Shown: positions 27,272 through 40,700 of the stretch, one piece after another
Position numbering within the stretch: position 1 is the stretch's first letter
Layout: each line of letters starts with the position of its first letter
Assembly (NCBI GenBank): GCA_949357655.1
Contig: CASHTG010000001.1
Location: forward strand, 2,604,001-2,668,000
DNA: 64,000 nucleotides
DNA from: Parascedosporium putredinis
Lineage: Eukaryota > Ascomycota > Sordariomycetes > Microascales > Microascaceae
Reading direction: 5' to 3'
Program-made: the position numbers and the translations under genes
Notes under the pieces: generated by a model
What the model saw: only the letters and a program-made list of their open reading frames with translations
What the model was told of the DNA's origin: nothing
Database searches by the model: none

Positions 27272-30257
27272 TGAGGGTGGGCCTGGGATTGGGTCTGAGA
27301 ATGTTGCGGCTTTTGACTGTAGTGGCTGGCTTGCGGAGGTGTCGAGGTTCTGTCTCTGGAATTATGAAGATGGTTTTGGGAAGAAGTGGCCGTGACCGAA
27401 GGATAAGAATAAGTCCCTGGCGTTGAAGAAGACGTGGTGATGGTAGTGTTATGCACAGAGGTGGAGTAGCTACTCGTCCTGGACTGCGCTGAAGACGTGG
27501 CGCCCGCGGTAGCGGCTGGGGTTGCCGATCGGCCATAGTCTTCGTAGGGCGTATAAGGCGGATTGGCCCTCAGCCCCGCAGGATGGCTGGAGTAGGGCTC
27601 GTACGTGACGCGGTTGCTAGACTGGCTATTCTCCGCTTGAGACGAGTATCCCCGTACCCAAAATTGCCGAGCCCCGAGAGGCTCGACGCCGCGGTGTATG
27701 TGGCGACATCAGCCGTCCTCGACGCGCTCTGGTCTGCACGATACGAGGATCCGGATCCCACCCCGGCACCCGCGAAGCTGTCGGGGGTGGCTGGTGTCCC
27801 CGTTGCTGCTGCTGACCGCGCTGAAGAGCGGGCGACCCTCTCTCCGGGCCAGGGTGCGGCTCTGGGCGCGAGACTTGGCTCGGGCTGGCGGGGCCGGCGC
27901 GGGGGCTTGGAAAGGTGACTGGCGTGATTGCGTCGGTTGCGCCGAGGATGTCGAGGGGTTCCACGGTTCCTGGAGAGCAGCTTGGGTCGCTACGGCCGTC
28001 TGCTGGGGATGTTGAAATGGCTGCGAAACGTCGCTGCTCGGCGTGCTAGAAGTGGGTTGAGGATGGCTATCGGTGGCGTTTGAGAGCGAAGAGGGGCTGA
28101 TTGTCATGGTGCCCCACGCGCTCATCATGGGTGACTCGGGAAGAGCTAGAGGGATGGCGTCGTTCGCTTTCTTTCGGTTGGCGGGGCCGGAAGGTAGACT
28201 ACGTCGCTTGCTCGCCTGTGTTGTTTCCGCCGCATTTGTCGGGGCAGATACTACCACGTCGGGAGGATTGGAGTTTTCGGGAGGCTCGAGATGATGAGTA
28301 ACGCTGAGCGGATACGGCCCCTCTTCGGACGTGTTTGCTGGTTCAGCTGCGGGAGGGTTATGATTATGTGTAGATGCGAAGTAGTCATGCGGCGGTGCGT
28401 CCTCCACGGTGTCTTGGAGCTCAGCCTCTGGAACCCCAGGCCCGAGAGAGTGGTCCTGGTCCTCGGGCCCGGGACTGTAGTCCATGACTTCGGAAGCCTC
28501 ACCTTCGGCATCTACATCTTCGGACACAAGAGTATTCGACTTGGGTTTCTTGGGCCTGGTTTTCTGAAGCGGGTACACGCATTCTTCGCCCGCGTCGAGG
28601 CAGTTTTGACACGTTGGCTTCTCCCGACCGCACTATAAAACTTGTGTTAGTCGTTTCTACTTTAATCTGGTATACTACTGATTTACGGGTTCTCCCCATT
28701 TCCGTAAATTTGAAATGGTTCTCAACAAGGGGCCTTACCTTTGTTTTCTTCTTTGGCCGACAGTTTGAGCAGGATCCACGCGTCAACGGTGGCCCCTTGG
28801 ATTTTTGGTTGAGGGTGTCCGTTCCATAGATTGTTGGGATTCAGTAAATTCGCCGGTTGCAGCCTGCATCTCGCTGTCGATAACCGGTGCCACATTTTCC
28901 GAGTCCTGGGCTGGTGCTTCCTTGTTGGGGTGGATGATCCTAAGCCTCTCCGCCCCGTATCGAACAAGCATCGCAAGGGACTCTTGCTGTAATCCTGGAG
29001 ATTGGTTGGCAAAGATGTTGAACTGGTCCGAGGAGAGCGTGCTGGGGTCGAGACCGGCCCCTTGCAGCAATTCCACGGCTCTCTGGCTGCGCCTTTCCGC
29101 CTCTGCGGGATCGAGGTTAAGCAGAGGCGCTAACACTGCGGCTGTCGGAGCATCGTCAGCAGAGGCCTGCTCTGAATCATTCGCCTGACTGGCGGCTGGC
29201 GCCGGCTCTTCGGGCTTTTCTGCTGCCTTCTTCTTCCGCCTCGGTGTCGCCTTCTTGCTTCGCTTGGGCAAGGCGGGGTCTCCGACCATCTCGGCTGACC
29301 CGACGATGATCTCTGCGTCCGGGGTTTCCTGAGCGGCATCACCCTCCATCTGGCGTTCGCCTCCCGCGCCGTTCTTCTTCGTCCTTGGCTTTTTCTCGAA
29401 CTACCGCCCTCCCCATCGTTGGGCAAGTCTCGTTTCCGGTTCGGCTTCGCGCTTTTAGGGGTTTGATTCGTTTGCGCAACGGGCCTGGGTGGAGGGGCAA
29501 AGAGCTCGCAGAGTTCCCCGACGGTCTTGTGGAAGGGGTGTGCGTGTATTTCACAGTGATGTTTCTCGAAGTTCGGGAAAACGCGATTTCCATCGAGCCC
29601 TGGCAGTCAAATGCGGGACGGCCTGCGACACAGCAACAACGTTAGCGCACTCACAACACATGAAAAGGCTCGTCGAGCAACGCAGAGGGAGGGTGTGTTA
29701 TCAGCATACTTGCGGAAACGGCGTCCAGCTCCTTGGAACTATAGTCACCGACAACGATATTTCCTACGCTCTGGGCATTCCGGCGGAGCCAGACCTGCAT
29801 CGATTGCTTGCAAACATAGATGAATATCCAACCCTGCGGCTTCCTCGACATCTCCCTCAAAACCCAAGCGCTCCCGTCGCATGAGCCGACGACTCCGGCA
29901 ATATATCTCGCGACGTCCTTTTGCAATACAGGATCATCCTGGGGCTGGTTCATAATCGTTTCACTCGCCAAGATGATGCGCGATGGCTGGGGGACCCATC
30001 CCCGCGAGGGCGATTGGCGTCGCGCCGCGGTCCAGCGCCCCGGATCCATTTTCCGTCGCTGATGCTGGGACGGTAAATCGCGTAGAGGAGCTGAGTTCAT
30101 AGGTGAATGATGTATGGCTCGCTTTTGTAGGTGACACTGTAGATTCGACAGTTCGGCTTAAATGGGAGGAGAAATCGTCAATCGAGGCGCTGGAGAGGGA
30201 TGAGCGCGGCGTGGGTTGATTGAGGGACTGCCCTAAGATGCTGAAGATATCAGCCAT
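26858..30257 (-). CDS. Zn(II)2Cys6 zinc-cluster protein with conserved N-terminal region and Gln-rich tail
   Basis: Large (~1070 aa) putative transcription regulator of a type I cannot name. It starts at ATG 30257 (MADIFSILGQSLNQPTPRSS). The N-terminal ~200 residues include VARYIAGVVGSCDGSAWVLR and, after an 87-nt intron (29623-29709), FDCQGSMEIAFSRTSRNITV and FHKTVGELCELFAPPPRP. A basic Lys/Arg-rich linker follows. The zinc cluster is split by a 106-nt intron (28633-28738): CSNCRPKKKTK/CGREKPTCQNC, then EEC. Its spacing is C-x2-C-x7-C-x6-C-x2-C-x6-C, one residue longer than usual in the first loop. The zinc cluster is central, not N-terminal. The C-terminal half is Ser/Pro/Gln-rich with a poly-Gln block (about 27226-27275), and it ends ALIDLLAGSVHHRQ, TAA at 26858-26860. 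Several frame breaks (about 30040, 29535, 29390, 28815, two around 27800-27950, 27650 and 27150) were bridged by protein-like continuity, so the join is approximate. Confidence 0.72.
27222..27275 (-). repeat. CAG/CAA microsatellite encoding poly-Gln
   Basis: GCT/GTT triplets on the plus strand, read as CAG/CAA on the minus strand, encode eleven Gln, one His and four Gln in the Zn2Cys6 protein. More Gln-rich and CAG-like sequence flanks it, out to about 27040. Confidence 0.9.
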
Positions 30258-30942
30258 GGCGGAACCGCGCGGCCATATGGAATGGGCCGCACAGATGTGG
30301 TGAGAGTTCTCTTGCGAGAGTTGAAGGCGTGCATCAGCTCTTTAACGCGTTCGTCCTAAGCGCGCTCAACGTACGTCTCTCTCTCCTAAAATCGCGACCA
30401 GGAATTCCTCGAAGCTAACGGCAATACGAGCCCGGCAGTCGTTGGTTTTGCGGATGACATAAGCACGCAACCAGGCAGCGTCGACCCTCCACCGTGAACT
30501 TGTTCAATTCTCTCTCTCTCCTTGGCTCCTTCTTCTTGAACTGTATTAGTAAAATAGATAATAAGCATAATTTATTGAAGGAATCTACGAACCGACCCTC
30601 AATAGCGAGGCACAGTCAATTCATGGATTAATTGATCACTGTTTCAATTGTTTGTAAAATTTGCTTTAGACCTGACTACCTCCTTCTACTACCCTCGAGC
30701 CCTCGGTGCCTCGACCTACGAGGCACATCAACCATCTATAATATCGATTGGCCTCACCCATGCCTTGCTCCTCAGTAGTAGAAATGGGTCGTTTCTCCTT
30801 CAACCCGTAGACGAAATCAAAGAAATCATGGATGCCTTACGACGATCAAGCATAATACATTGCTATCGTTACATACAGCTCGTTGTTTTTTCTTCTTTTG
30901 TACAGACAAATAAGTTCTAGGCAAATGTGCACCCATGACTCC
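30258..30942. other. Region between Zn2Cys6 start and Ku70 stop
   Basis: 0.68 kb upstream of the Zn2Cys6 gene and downstream of Ku70 (tandem on the minus strand). It should contain the Zn2Cys6 promoter/leader and the Ku70 3' end. A CT/AG dinucleotide stretch lies at about 30506-30524. No gene seen. Confidence 0.4.
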
Positions 30943-33004
30943 TCAGCTCCTATCGGCCCACTCCTCCAATCTCTCAACCAGATCTGCTTTTTCCCAATGA
31001 TTGGCAAACCCCTGCAGGCAAGGACATCCTTGAGCTCCGCAACCGTCATCTTGGATAGACCGCCAGAGTCATTGGCCGCCTTGATTTGCGCATCACTCAG
31101 CCCGGAGCCTGCTGGCTTGCTCTCGGCCTTGGTGCGCTTCTTCGGCTTTCCACCCTCCTCATCCCCAGCCTCACGCTTCAAGGAGCCCTGTTTCCGCACA
31201 TGGGAAAGCTCTTCATCCACGAGCGCTTGCCAGTCTCGGATATGACCGCCCACTCGCTTCGCAATCGCGTTGTACTTGGGCACGGTAAGATCCTCGGGCG
31301 TCTCGGGGACCTCTTCTTGGAGGGCCAAGGCCTGTAAAATCTTGTAGTGCCATTGTAATTGGGGATTGGGGTATTTGGACGGGTTGTACGCCCTGTTGGG
31401 AAGCCACAAGTTTTCGGCGATGATTTGCATCTTATCCACCAGCGCATCCGAAGCCTGGACGGGATCGGGCATATCTGGCGGGTTCCGGATGTCGTCGACA
31501 AAGGGCAGGGGATAGAGCCAAAGGCCGGCTGGAAGGGATTGGGGACCAGAGTCTTCTTCTGATCGGCCCCGTGAGGGTATAATGGCCACGAGGGTCGGTT
31601 TGGCGTTGGACCGGGTGATGGCCCACGCGATCGCCATCTTGTCATCGGCCAACAGCTTCTTCCACAGGGCTGTGAAGACGCGGGTAGAGCCTACGTAGTG
31701 CTCTTCGCTAGGGAATATGAAGGATGACTTGTGCACGCTAGCCCAGAACGGGAGGCTAGACTGAGGTTTGAACCCGAGGATGCGGATGGTGCTGGGGCCA
31801 AAGTCTTTGAGAGACTTTTGCTCCTCCGGAGTGAAGTAGACGTACTCGCCGCCAAACTTGTACGCCTTTTTGTCTCCGACTTTTCTACTGTCCTGGCGGT
31901 ATCTTCGGACACTTTGGTCGTCTCTCCAGTTACTAGCTGAGGAGTTTCGCCATCTAGCCAGATGTAGCAGCTGCGCTCCTCCTTCTGGCGGTTCATTACA
32001 TTGTACCCTTTGACCGATATCGTCAGGCCCGGCGCAATCTCGAAAGCAACCCCCGAAAAGAGCGCTCGCTTCGCGGTCTGCTTCGAATTGATGTTTGCGA
32101 TCAGCGAGTTCAGGAGGCTCAAGCCACCACCAGATTTTGAAGTGAGGACGTCCGACATGTTCGCTTCGGCGGCGGAGTCCCTATACATGATATCCTACAG
32201 AATGGCAGGTCAGTCGTATGTCCTCGGCCGGGGCGCGCCGGGGGTGTGGAGGCAATGGTTCAGGGGGACGTACATCATAGAACTTGCCCATATCGAAATC
32301 TCGTTCTTCACGTGTAATTGGAAACAGCTCTATGACCACACCCAAGTCATACAGATCCTTGGCCCTCACAGCCGCAGCAGATTTGGCCTGCTTGTCGGCC
32401 GAATGGGGATTATCATTATCAGTTAGGACGAAGAGCCTCCGACTCCCAAAATTGGCGGCTTTGGTGGTGAAGATCTGATTAGCGCAGAAGAGAACATTGG
32501 CCATGGCAGCCGGATCTTTGCTCGGAACAAGAATGTTGTCCTCGTCATTGTCGTCCTCGACAAGTGACTTCAAGGACTTGACATCTTCAGCAGACGGGAT
32601 GTCTAAATCAGTGAATAGATAGCAGTGAGGGTAGACCGGCGCGTGCTTATCATCCCCTTCATTCTGGAATTTGGCCTTCTCAGTACCAAATAGCAAGACA
32701 CCCATCATGTCCTTGGGGTTAGATATGATGCGCTGCTGCATCAGGTGATAGGCGCATTTCAAGGCCGCTATGAGGGGGCTGTCCCGATCTGCCTTTTTTT
32801 GGATGACGCTGGTGGAGGCGTGAGCATAGATTCGCTCACTTCGATGGCAAAAAGAACGGCATCTTTTGGGTTTTGTAATTCTAGGGGCTTGGTGAGCAAC
32901 TGAACGGCAAAATGGGTGTAAGCTGGAGGACTTACAGCCTCATCAACCTCTTCTTCGGCCGCCTCCTCGTCGTAATTACGCTGCCAGGGTTCTCTTTCGC
33001 TCAT
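30943..33004 (-). CDS. KU70: Ku70 DNA-end-binding subunit
   Basis: Large Ku heterodimer subunit: binds double-strand ends, starts non-homologous end joining and protects telomeres; nuclear (mus-51 in Neurospora). It starts at ATG 33004 ([15 protein letters not shown]) with an acidic N-terminus. The vWA-like domain has [15 protein letters not shown] and [15 protein letters not shown]. The beta-barrel core has [20 protein letters not shown] and [20 protein letters not shown]. The C-terminal SAP domain has [20 protein letters not shown], then [15 protein letters not shown]. Introns of 55 nt (32881-32935) and 79 nt (32195-32273). Single-base losses near 32862 (an A run), 32797, 31885 and 30990 break the frame; restoring four bases gives 643 residues, a normal fungal Ku70 size. 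It is divergent from ferrochelatase with 619 bp between start codons. Confidence 0.95.
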
Positions 33005-33623
33005 TTTCAGGCAATTGGATTTGTTTTCCCACTCTCTCTTCTCGCCGGGGATAATGAGGCCTAGAAAGTGAAGGTTTGTCGAAAGTAGAGAAGTTTCTGC
33101 CTTCGCATGATAATCGTCCAGTTTGGACGCGGTGGCTGCCTGCTCCTTCGCGACTGAGCTGAACAGCTGAACAGTGCTGCCTCCTTCTGGACGCGAAGGC
33201 ACGTGCAACTTGGATTAGAATTGCGGGGTGTTCATTGGCTTGTGGCCTTGGCGTGGGCACTATCTTGAAGCAGAGATCAGCCTGACAAACCTGCTGCACA
33301 CTGAGCCATCAGCTGTTAGCACACTAACAATTCGGAAAGGGCGGGTCTTCCGACGACGTAACTCGGCATTTGCCCCAGGTCAATACGAGCACTCTGCATC
33401 GATCTGAAATCGAGCTTTGGGGTGGACACATCGGAGAGTCATGCGTGGGCTGTCAAGTCCGGACATAATTTTTCGCCTCCCCTCTCCCAATCGAACGATG
33501 CGACAAAGTTTTTAGCAATTCATATTTTCCATTTCGAATTCGACACGACGACCCAATTGAAGGGTAATTTTCTCTTCCTCTTACCCCCGCTTGTCGCCGA
33601 CCCAGCGAACACAGACGTCTAGA
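33005..33623. promoter_or_regulatory. Bidirectional promoter region, Ku70 / ferrochelatase
   Basis: 619 bp between divergent ATGs at 33004 (Ku70) and 33624 (ferrochelatase). The two genes must share or abut their promoters here. No motif could be assigned with confidence. Confidence 0.55.
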
Positions 33624-35104
<1,481 letters not shown>

Positions 35105-35477
35105 CAATCCCTACAAAGTGTGTACATTAAACTAGAAATTCAACTTTCCTCGCTTGCTCATGGTAATTATTATCGCTGTGGAAGAGCGAGCACTGAGATT
35201 CCGACAATGTTAGATTACAGTGTGTATTTAAAACCCGTGTGTGTGCACTGTGTCCCACTTTGGCGACGCGCGCGTTCTCTTCCCATTAACGCGTCCCGCC
35301 GCTGAAGCATCCACCACACAAACCTCTAGAACAAAGAAAACCACTCGAAACTTGACCGCAGGTTGATCATTGTCCTAAAACGAGGGGGTTTTCCCATTTT
35401 TCGTTTGGACTCTGTCTCTTTTTGTTTCTTTCTTCAAGCCGTCGCCTCTTTTTCACCCCTTGAAACCTCCTTTAACG
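35105..35477. other. Intergenic region between ferrochelatase and Ctf18
   Basis: 373 bp; should hold the ferrochelatase 3' UTR and the Ctf18 promoter. T/C-rich stretch at about 35395-35460 just before the Ctf18 ATG. No gene seen. Confidence 0.4.
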
Positions 35478-38466
35478 ATGGCCTCCTCTCCAATCGTATA
35501 CCCAACCAGCCCGGCGTCACAGGGTTTGAAGCGACCTCGCCACAATGACGCCCCTTCCACGCAGACAGAACCACGCATGGTCGGCGGCTTTCTTGTCGAT
35601 GGCGACTCTGACGATGAGGACGAAGAAGTTGATCGCCTTCCAAAAAGCGAATGGTCGACATACCGTCGCAGGCTGCTCAAAGCATATCCACCATACAGCC
35701 CCTAGATGATCTCGAGTTTCTTGGCCCCCAACTGAGAAACTACGGGAATCAAACGCCCAGGTTGCCCCTCCCGACTTGCAAATACGTGCAGAGACCGATC
35801 ATCTTCAATTCGACCGCCTGACGTCCTTCCGGTCCAACCTCACAAGCGCCACCCGCACCTACAAACTTCGAGCCTGCGATGGGGAGACGACTTCGATAGG
35901 GCTCCGAAAACCCAATGCGCCAGTATCGTATGAGTCGTTGGTGTCTGCCAGATCCAAAACGAAGGAAGGCCGAGCGAAACGCGCGTATTATGGCATCGAG
36001 ATCCATGAGCTGATGCGCCTTGCTGAGCTGGAGCTCAAAGATCGCCGGGAGAACCCGCCTTGCGCTACCCCAATTCCTTGCCCAGAACCAACCCCAACTG
36101 CACACCAAAACCCTTCGAAAAATCGAAAAAGGCCCAGCTGTGGACTGAAAAATATCGAGCCCGAAAATTCACAGATCTATGCGGTGACGACGGCACAAAC
36201 CGCCAGGTGCTGAGGTGGATAAAGAAATGGGACCCCATGGTATTCCCAGGAACAGTCCAGCAAAAACCAAAGAAGAAGTTTGGTGATCAGGAAGCCGAGC
36301 CGGAGAAAATGTATAAAAAGATCCTGTTGCTGACGGGCCCACCCGGACTGGGTAAGACGACGCTCGCCCATGTTTGCGCAAAACAGGCCGGCTACGAAGT
36401 TGTTGAAATCAACGCAAGCGATGACAGAAGCAGGAACGTGGTTCACAACCGAATTCGAACAAGTCTTGGGACTGAGAACGTAAAAACGGTCACAAATAGC
36501 GCGCGACCCGGAGACAAGCCACTCAGGCCTGCCCGGCCTGTCTGTGTCATTGTCGATGAAGTGGATGGTGTCACAACTGGGTCAGGAGCCTCGGGAGAAG
36601 GTGGCTTCATCAAGGCCCTAGTGGATCTCGTGCTTATTGATCAAAAGAACGCTGCTTCGGTGGATAAGGGGACGCCGTTGCCAGCAGTAAGCGGAAGAAG
36701 AAGGGAGACGACTTTCGCCAAAGAAGGCCGCTCATTCTCATCTGTAATGATGTATATCATCCCTCTCTCCGCCCTCTGCGACAGTCGAACTTGGCCGAGA
36801 TTATTTATTCTGGACGGCCCTCTATCGATGCTGTCGTAGGTCGCCTCACCTTGGTCTTCGAGAAAGAGGGTATCCCTTGCGAGAAAGACGCCGCTCGAAA
36901 GCTGTGTGAAGCTGCCTGGGGCATGTCTAGCGGCATCGACAATAAACGGGGCGCGGAAAGCACCGTGCAAGGCGATCTACGAGGAGTCATGGTCGTAGGC
37001 GAGTGGGTGGCGGGCAAGTTCAAGGCCGCATCCGACAAGGCCCCCAAATTGACAAGGCACTGGGTTGAGAAGCATGTCATACAGGATCTGGGGAATGGTG
37101 GCGCGGGTGCTAGAGGGATGGGCCGCGGCGGCGTCAAGGACATCGTAACAAGGGTCTTCCAAGAAGGGGCCGGGTTCCTCGGCACGCCCACAAGATGACT
37201 CAAGATGCAAACTCGCTTCGCGAGCAGCCAAGGGAACAACTCGGCTTCTCCGAGTTTCACAAACGTAGCGGGATGGCGATGCTGCAGCACATGGTGGAAA
37301 CCAGCGGCGACATTGACCGCGTGATGACGGATATCATATCCGAGTACCCTAACCACGAGTTCAACGACGACTGCTATCTCAGCAAACCGAACGAAGCCTA
37401 TGACTGGTTGCATTTCATGGATGCCTGCTCGACGAGATTGTATGCGAGCCAGGAGTGGGAACTTGCACCGTACCTCAGCCAGCCCATCCTTGCTTGCCAC
37501 AGCCTATTCGCCTCCCCCATCCGGGCTTACAATAAGACGCATGAAAACAAATGGGGGCCGATAACGAAGCAGAGGCAGCCTCCCGGTTTTCCGGGCCGCG
37601 CGCCTCGTACAATGCTCACGAGGCGGGGAAGCACAACAGAAATGTGCTACAAACCATGCAGGCAGAATTTAGTCCCACACTGGGTCGACTGTTCCGCAGT
37701 CCCGAAGACTTGGCGACGGAATTTGTGCCATACCTTGTGCGGATGATCTCGCCTGCTGTCAATCCCGTAATTGTTGGGAGCGGAGGCCCCAAGGGCACAA
37801 GCACCGCAAGTGTCCGCAAGGATACGGAGAAGAAGATGGTGCACCGCGCCGCCGAGGTGATGGCGGAGGCGGGTATAGCACTGCACAAGGGCCGGCTAGA
37901 TGCTGAACCTATCCCAGGCCGTGGGCCCCAATTTGTCTACCGACTAGAACCGTAAGTGCCTCCCTCCCCGCTTCTGGCGTATAAAAACGAAAACGACGGC
38001 TACTAATTTTCACTCGCAGTGATTTGGATGAACTCGCCGATTTCGAGACGCTTTCACGTACAAACTTGGGCTCTCAAGCGCCTACCCGGTATGCCGTACG
38101 GCAGGTTCTCGACCAAGAACTACACAGAGTGTCGGTGGCAAGAGCAGAAGCAGTGCGGCGAGCGAGGTTCCAAGGCGAGGACGAGCCAGTGGTGGCGCCA
38201 CAGGCCCCGCGGTGGCTCCTCGGGCACCAGTCACAAGCGCGAATGACCAGGAGAACATTGATGCAGCATCTGCACCCGCCGCCAAGGTGAGACGCGACTT
38301 CTTTGGGCGGGTGATCAAGGACACGGCAGTGTTGAGGGAGAGGGACCGTAACCGTGGAAGCGCGCCATCGCGGGACAAGGTCAAGGTGTGGGTCAAGTAT
38401 AACGAAGGACTCAACAATGCAGTGAGGAGACCTATCACATTGAATGATTTCATGAAGATTTTGTAG
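35478..38466 (+). CDS. CTF18: Ctf18, large subunit of the alternative RFC clamp loader
   Basis: AAA+ ATPase of the Ctf18-RFC complex, which loads or unloads PCNA and supports sister-chromatid cohesion and the replication checkpoint; nuclear. It starts at ATG 35478 (MASSPIVYPTSPASQGLKRP) with an acidic N-terminal region. Before the ATPase: LWTEKYRARKFTDLCGDDGT. Walker A is LLTGPPGLGKTTLAH (about 36325-36370), then VVEINASDDRS, Walker B VCVIVDEVDGV and ILICNDVYHPSLRPLRQ. The C-terminal part has CYLSKPNEAYDWLHFMDACS and FFGRVIKD, ending DFMKIL. One 68-nt intron (37952-38019). Seven one-base losses (about 35655, 35745, 36065, 36732, 37195, 37550 and 38285) restore 975 residues, typical for this family. 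The 3' end converges on Clp1 with 134 bp between stops. Confidence 0.93.
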
Positions 38467-38600
38467 ACACAATCAAGCGCACGAGGTCGTTTTATTTTTT
38501 TCTCAAGTTTAATTCTCAAGTTAATACATGTGTATATGAGCTATATGCTAGCTGATGGGGGTATCGGTAGATCCTTTGTGAACAGGCGACGACTATATTC

Positions 38601-40256
38601 TTAACCCAGGAGATTAACATGCGGCTCGGGCCACTTTCCGAGAACAAGAGGCCTGTCTCCTAGTCTTCCTGGCAAAGGCGCCAGGAGCTTGATCTTGGCC
38701 TTGTCCACGTCTACGTGGGCTACGTAAACGAAGCCCAGAACAAGTGAGGCGCGGATGGTTTCGGGTGAGTCCTTGACGGAAGCTTGCATGATGGCAAGTG
38801 TCCAGTGAACCATGTCTGCAAACGGCTTGATCCTATCAAGAGCCTTTGCGTCCGGTGTGTACTCGCCATCTGTGCACGTAGGTCGTTATTGTTAGCTCAA
38901 GTCTAGCGAGAAGGGGGACCTGAATTGGGCACGGATGGAGGGAAATAGTGGTGGAAAAGAGCGGGGGTCAAGGGGAAAGCGACGACAGGGTGAGTGGGCG
39001 GCTTTCTTACTATCTGGCAGCTTGAAAATCGTCAAAGTATCAAAGTCCACGAGCTGCGTCGAAGGGCTCAAGACCATTCTCGCGTCACCAAAGAAGTATT
39101 CTTTGATATCAGCCTCTCGCTCTTGGAGCAGCCAGAGCTCGTCTCTCTCGGGAATGGTCTTAAACTTTCCGATGCTCAAGAGGTGAAGTGGCTCCTCGGG
39201 GTTGGCCATCTCGTCCTTGAGCAAGGCTTGGAGCTGCTCCTCCAGCCCATTGGCATCGATGATGACGACAACGTTCACTGCGCAAAGTGTAAGCGAGAGA
39301 AAGAAAAGCAAGAGGGGACCGGGGGGATATGGGTCACTATTGCATGGCTTACCCGAGAACTCTGATATGATGTGCGAGAGCGTTTCCAAGCCTTCTTGGT
39401 TATTGACATCCACGCCGGTAGTATCGATGATGAGCCCCGCCTTCTTGACGTTCGGATCCTCGGATAACCTCGCCGAAACGGACTCGGCTAGCGTCGTAGC
39501 AATCTCGCGATAGAGCCCCGGGTCATCGTCCACGTTTTGGTGGCCGTAAAAGTGAACGATGGGCAGCTTCGGCGGGATAGATCCCGGGCCGCTCGCTGGA
39601 GCCGCCCCCAGCCCTGGCGCGACTCGACGTCCATCATGGAAGCGAACACGGCGGCGCTCAGCGTCCCCGGGAGCGTGAGGACGCCCTCGTCCGGGTTGAG
39701 ATTGACCACGAGCGGCTGGTCGCCCGTTCGCGTCGCGTACGCCGCCAGCGTCTTGGCGCACGTCGTCTTCCCCGAGTTGGGGGACCCAGCGATGAGGATC
39801 CTCGGGCCCGTCCTGCCCCTCGCGGCGGCCTCTAGGCGCTCGTTGTGCAGCTTGAAGTGGATGTTGACGTACATGTTGGCGACATTCTCCGCCGGCGAGG
39901 GGTCTTTGACGACCCATTCCCTGTCGCATGGGCCGCTAATCTCCAGCTTGCAGCCCTGGAGGGTTAATATCTTGGACTTGATGCTGGAAAAGTGGTAGGT
40001 GTGGTTCAGGTTCAGCTCGGTCCCGTCCTTCTCGGCGGTGCCAGAGACCAGCTTGAGCGTGATCCCCGGGCTCCCGAAACCAACTTCGAAGCAGTATTCT
40101 CCAAAGGGCGGGAGCTCAAACTCGAGAGGAAGAGACGGTCGGAACCTAGAGGGAGCAGGGTTGTTTTTTAGTCTACGTTGCCATGTTTTTGTTCTATGAA
40201 TCTGAACACAGCCTTACCGCTTCTTCCATCAACCCCAGCCCAGGAATCGCCGCCAT
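38601..40256 (-). CDS. CLP1: Clp1, mRNA cleavage/polyadenylation factor IA subunit
   Basis: P-loop protein of cleavage factor IA, bridging Pcf11 and the 3'-processing machinery in the nucleus. It starts at ATG 40256 (MAAIPGLGLMEEA). N-terminal beta domain: PPFGEYCFEVGFGSPGITLK, then SGTAEKDGTELNLNHTYHFS. The P-loop is ILIAGSPNSGKTTCAKTLAA, followed by VVNLNPDEGVLTLPGTLSA, IVHFYGHQNVDDDPGLYRE and IDTTGVDVNNQEGLE. C-terminal domain: MVHWTLAIMQASVKDSPETI, ending PLVLGKWPEPHVNLLG. Introns: 40146-40217 (72 nt), 39278-39352 (75 nt) and 38870-39010 (141 nt). One base is lost near 39602 in a G run. The first exon and exon 2 do not join in frame by one base, so either exon 1 has an indel or that junction is slightly different. 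Confidence 0.92.
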
Positions 40257-40700
40257 TTTGGATATGGCCTGAAAGGTTTAACGGCCTCTGTGTGAAGAGT
40301 CCCGGCCTGGCCCTGAGATTTAGGTGTGCCGTGGCCGGGGGATCAAGCAAAATATATATACTAGCAGTTGGAAATGCTCTTCAGCAACGGCCTGTGGGGA
40401 ATCTCAAAGGATAGTCACACACGATCAATTCCCGCCAAAACAAAGAGGGCGCCGGGGTACTTGTGTGCTGCTTCTAGAGGCTACGCTGCCAATTTTTTCA
40501 CATGAAAGAGAAAAGAAGAAAAAAACCCATTCCTTCTATGAACCATCCGCCGCGTTTACTTGCTGAATGGCCGTGCTTGTTGCGATGCGAGGAGAGCTCA
40601 GAAGCTTGAGTGTGAGCTCTGCGTCCTAAGAATGACGGACCACTACAGTTGGCAGCCGACTGTCGGCTGACGGCTGGGGGCATCAAAAAGCAAAAGGATG
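40257..40700. other. Upstream region of Clp1 and downstream flank of tRNA-Met
   Basis: 0.44 kb without a gene. It contains the Clp1 promoter and, at 40692-40695 and 40685-40689, A runs that read as T4 and T5 just past the tRNA 3' end, a normal Pol III terminator. Confidence 0.5.

Noticed and set aside
26896..29349. Interpretation of 26.9-30.3 kb as three or four small genes
   Set aside because: Protein-like sequence continues across each break by a one-base shift or a clean intron, and the zinc cluster itself is completed across an intron.
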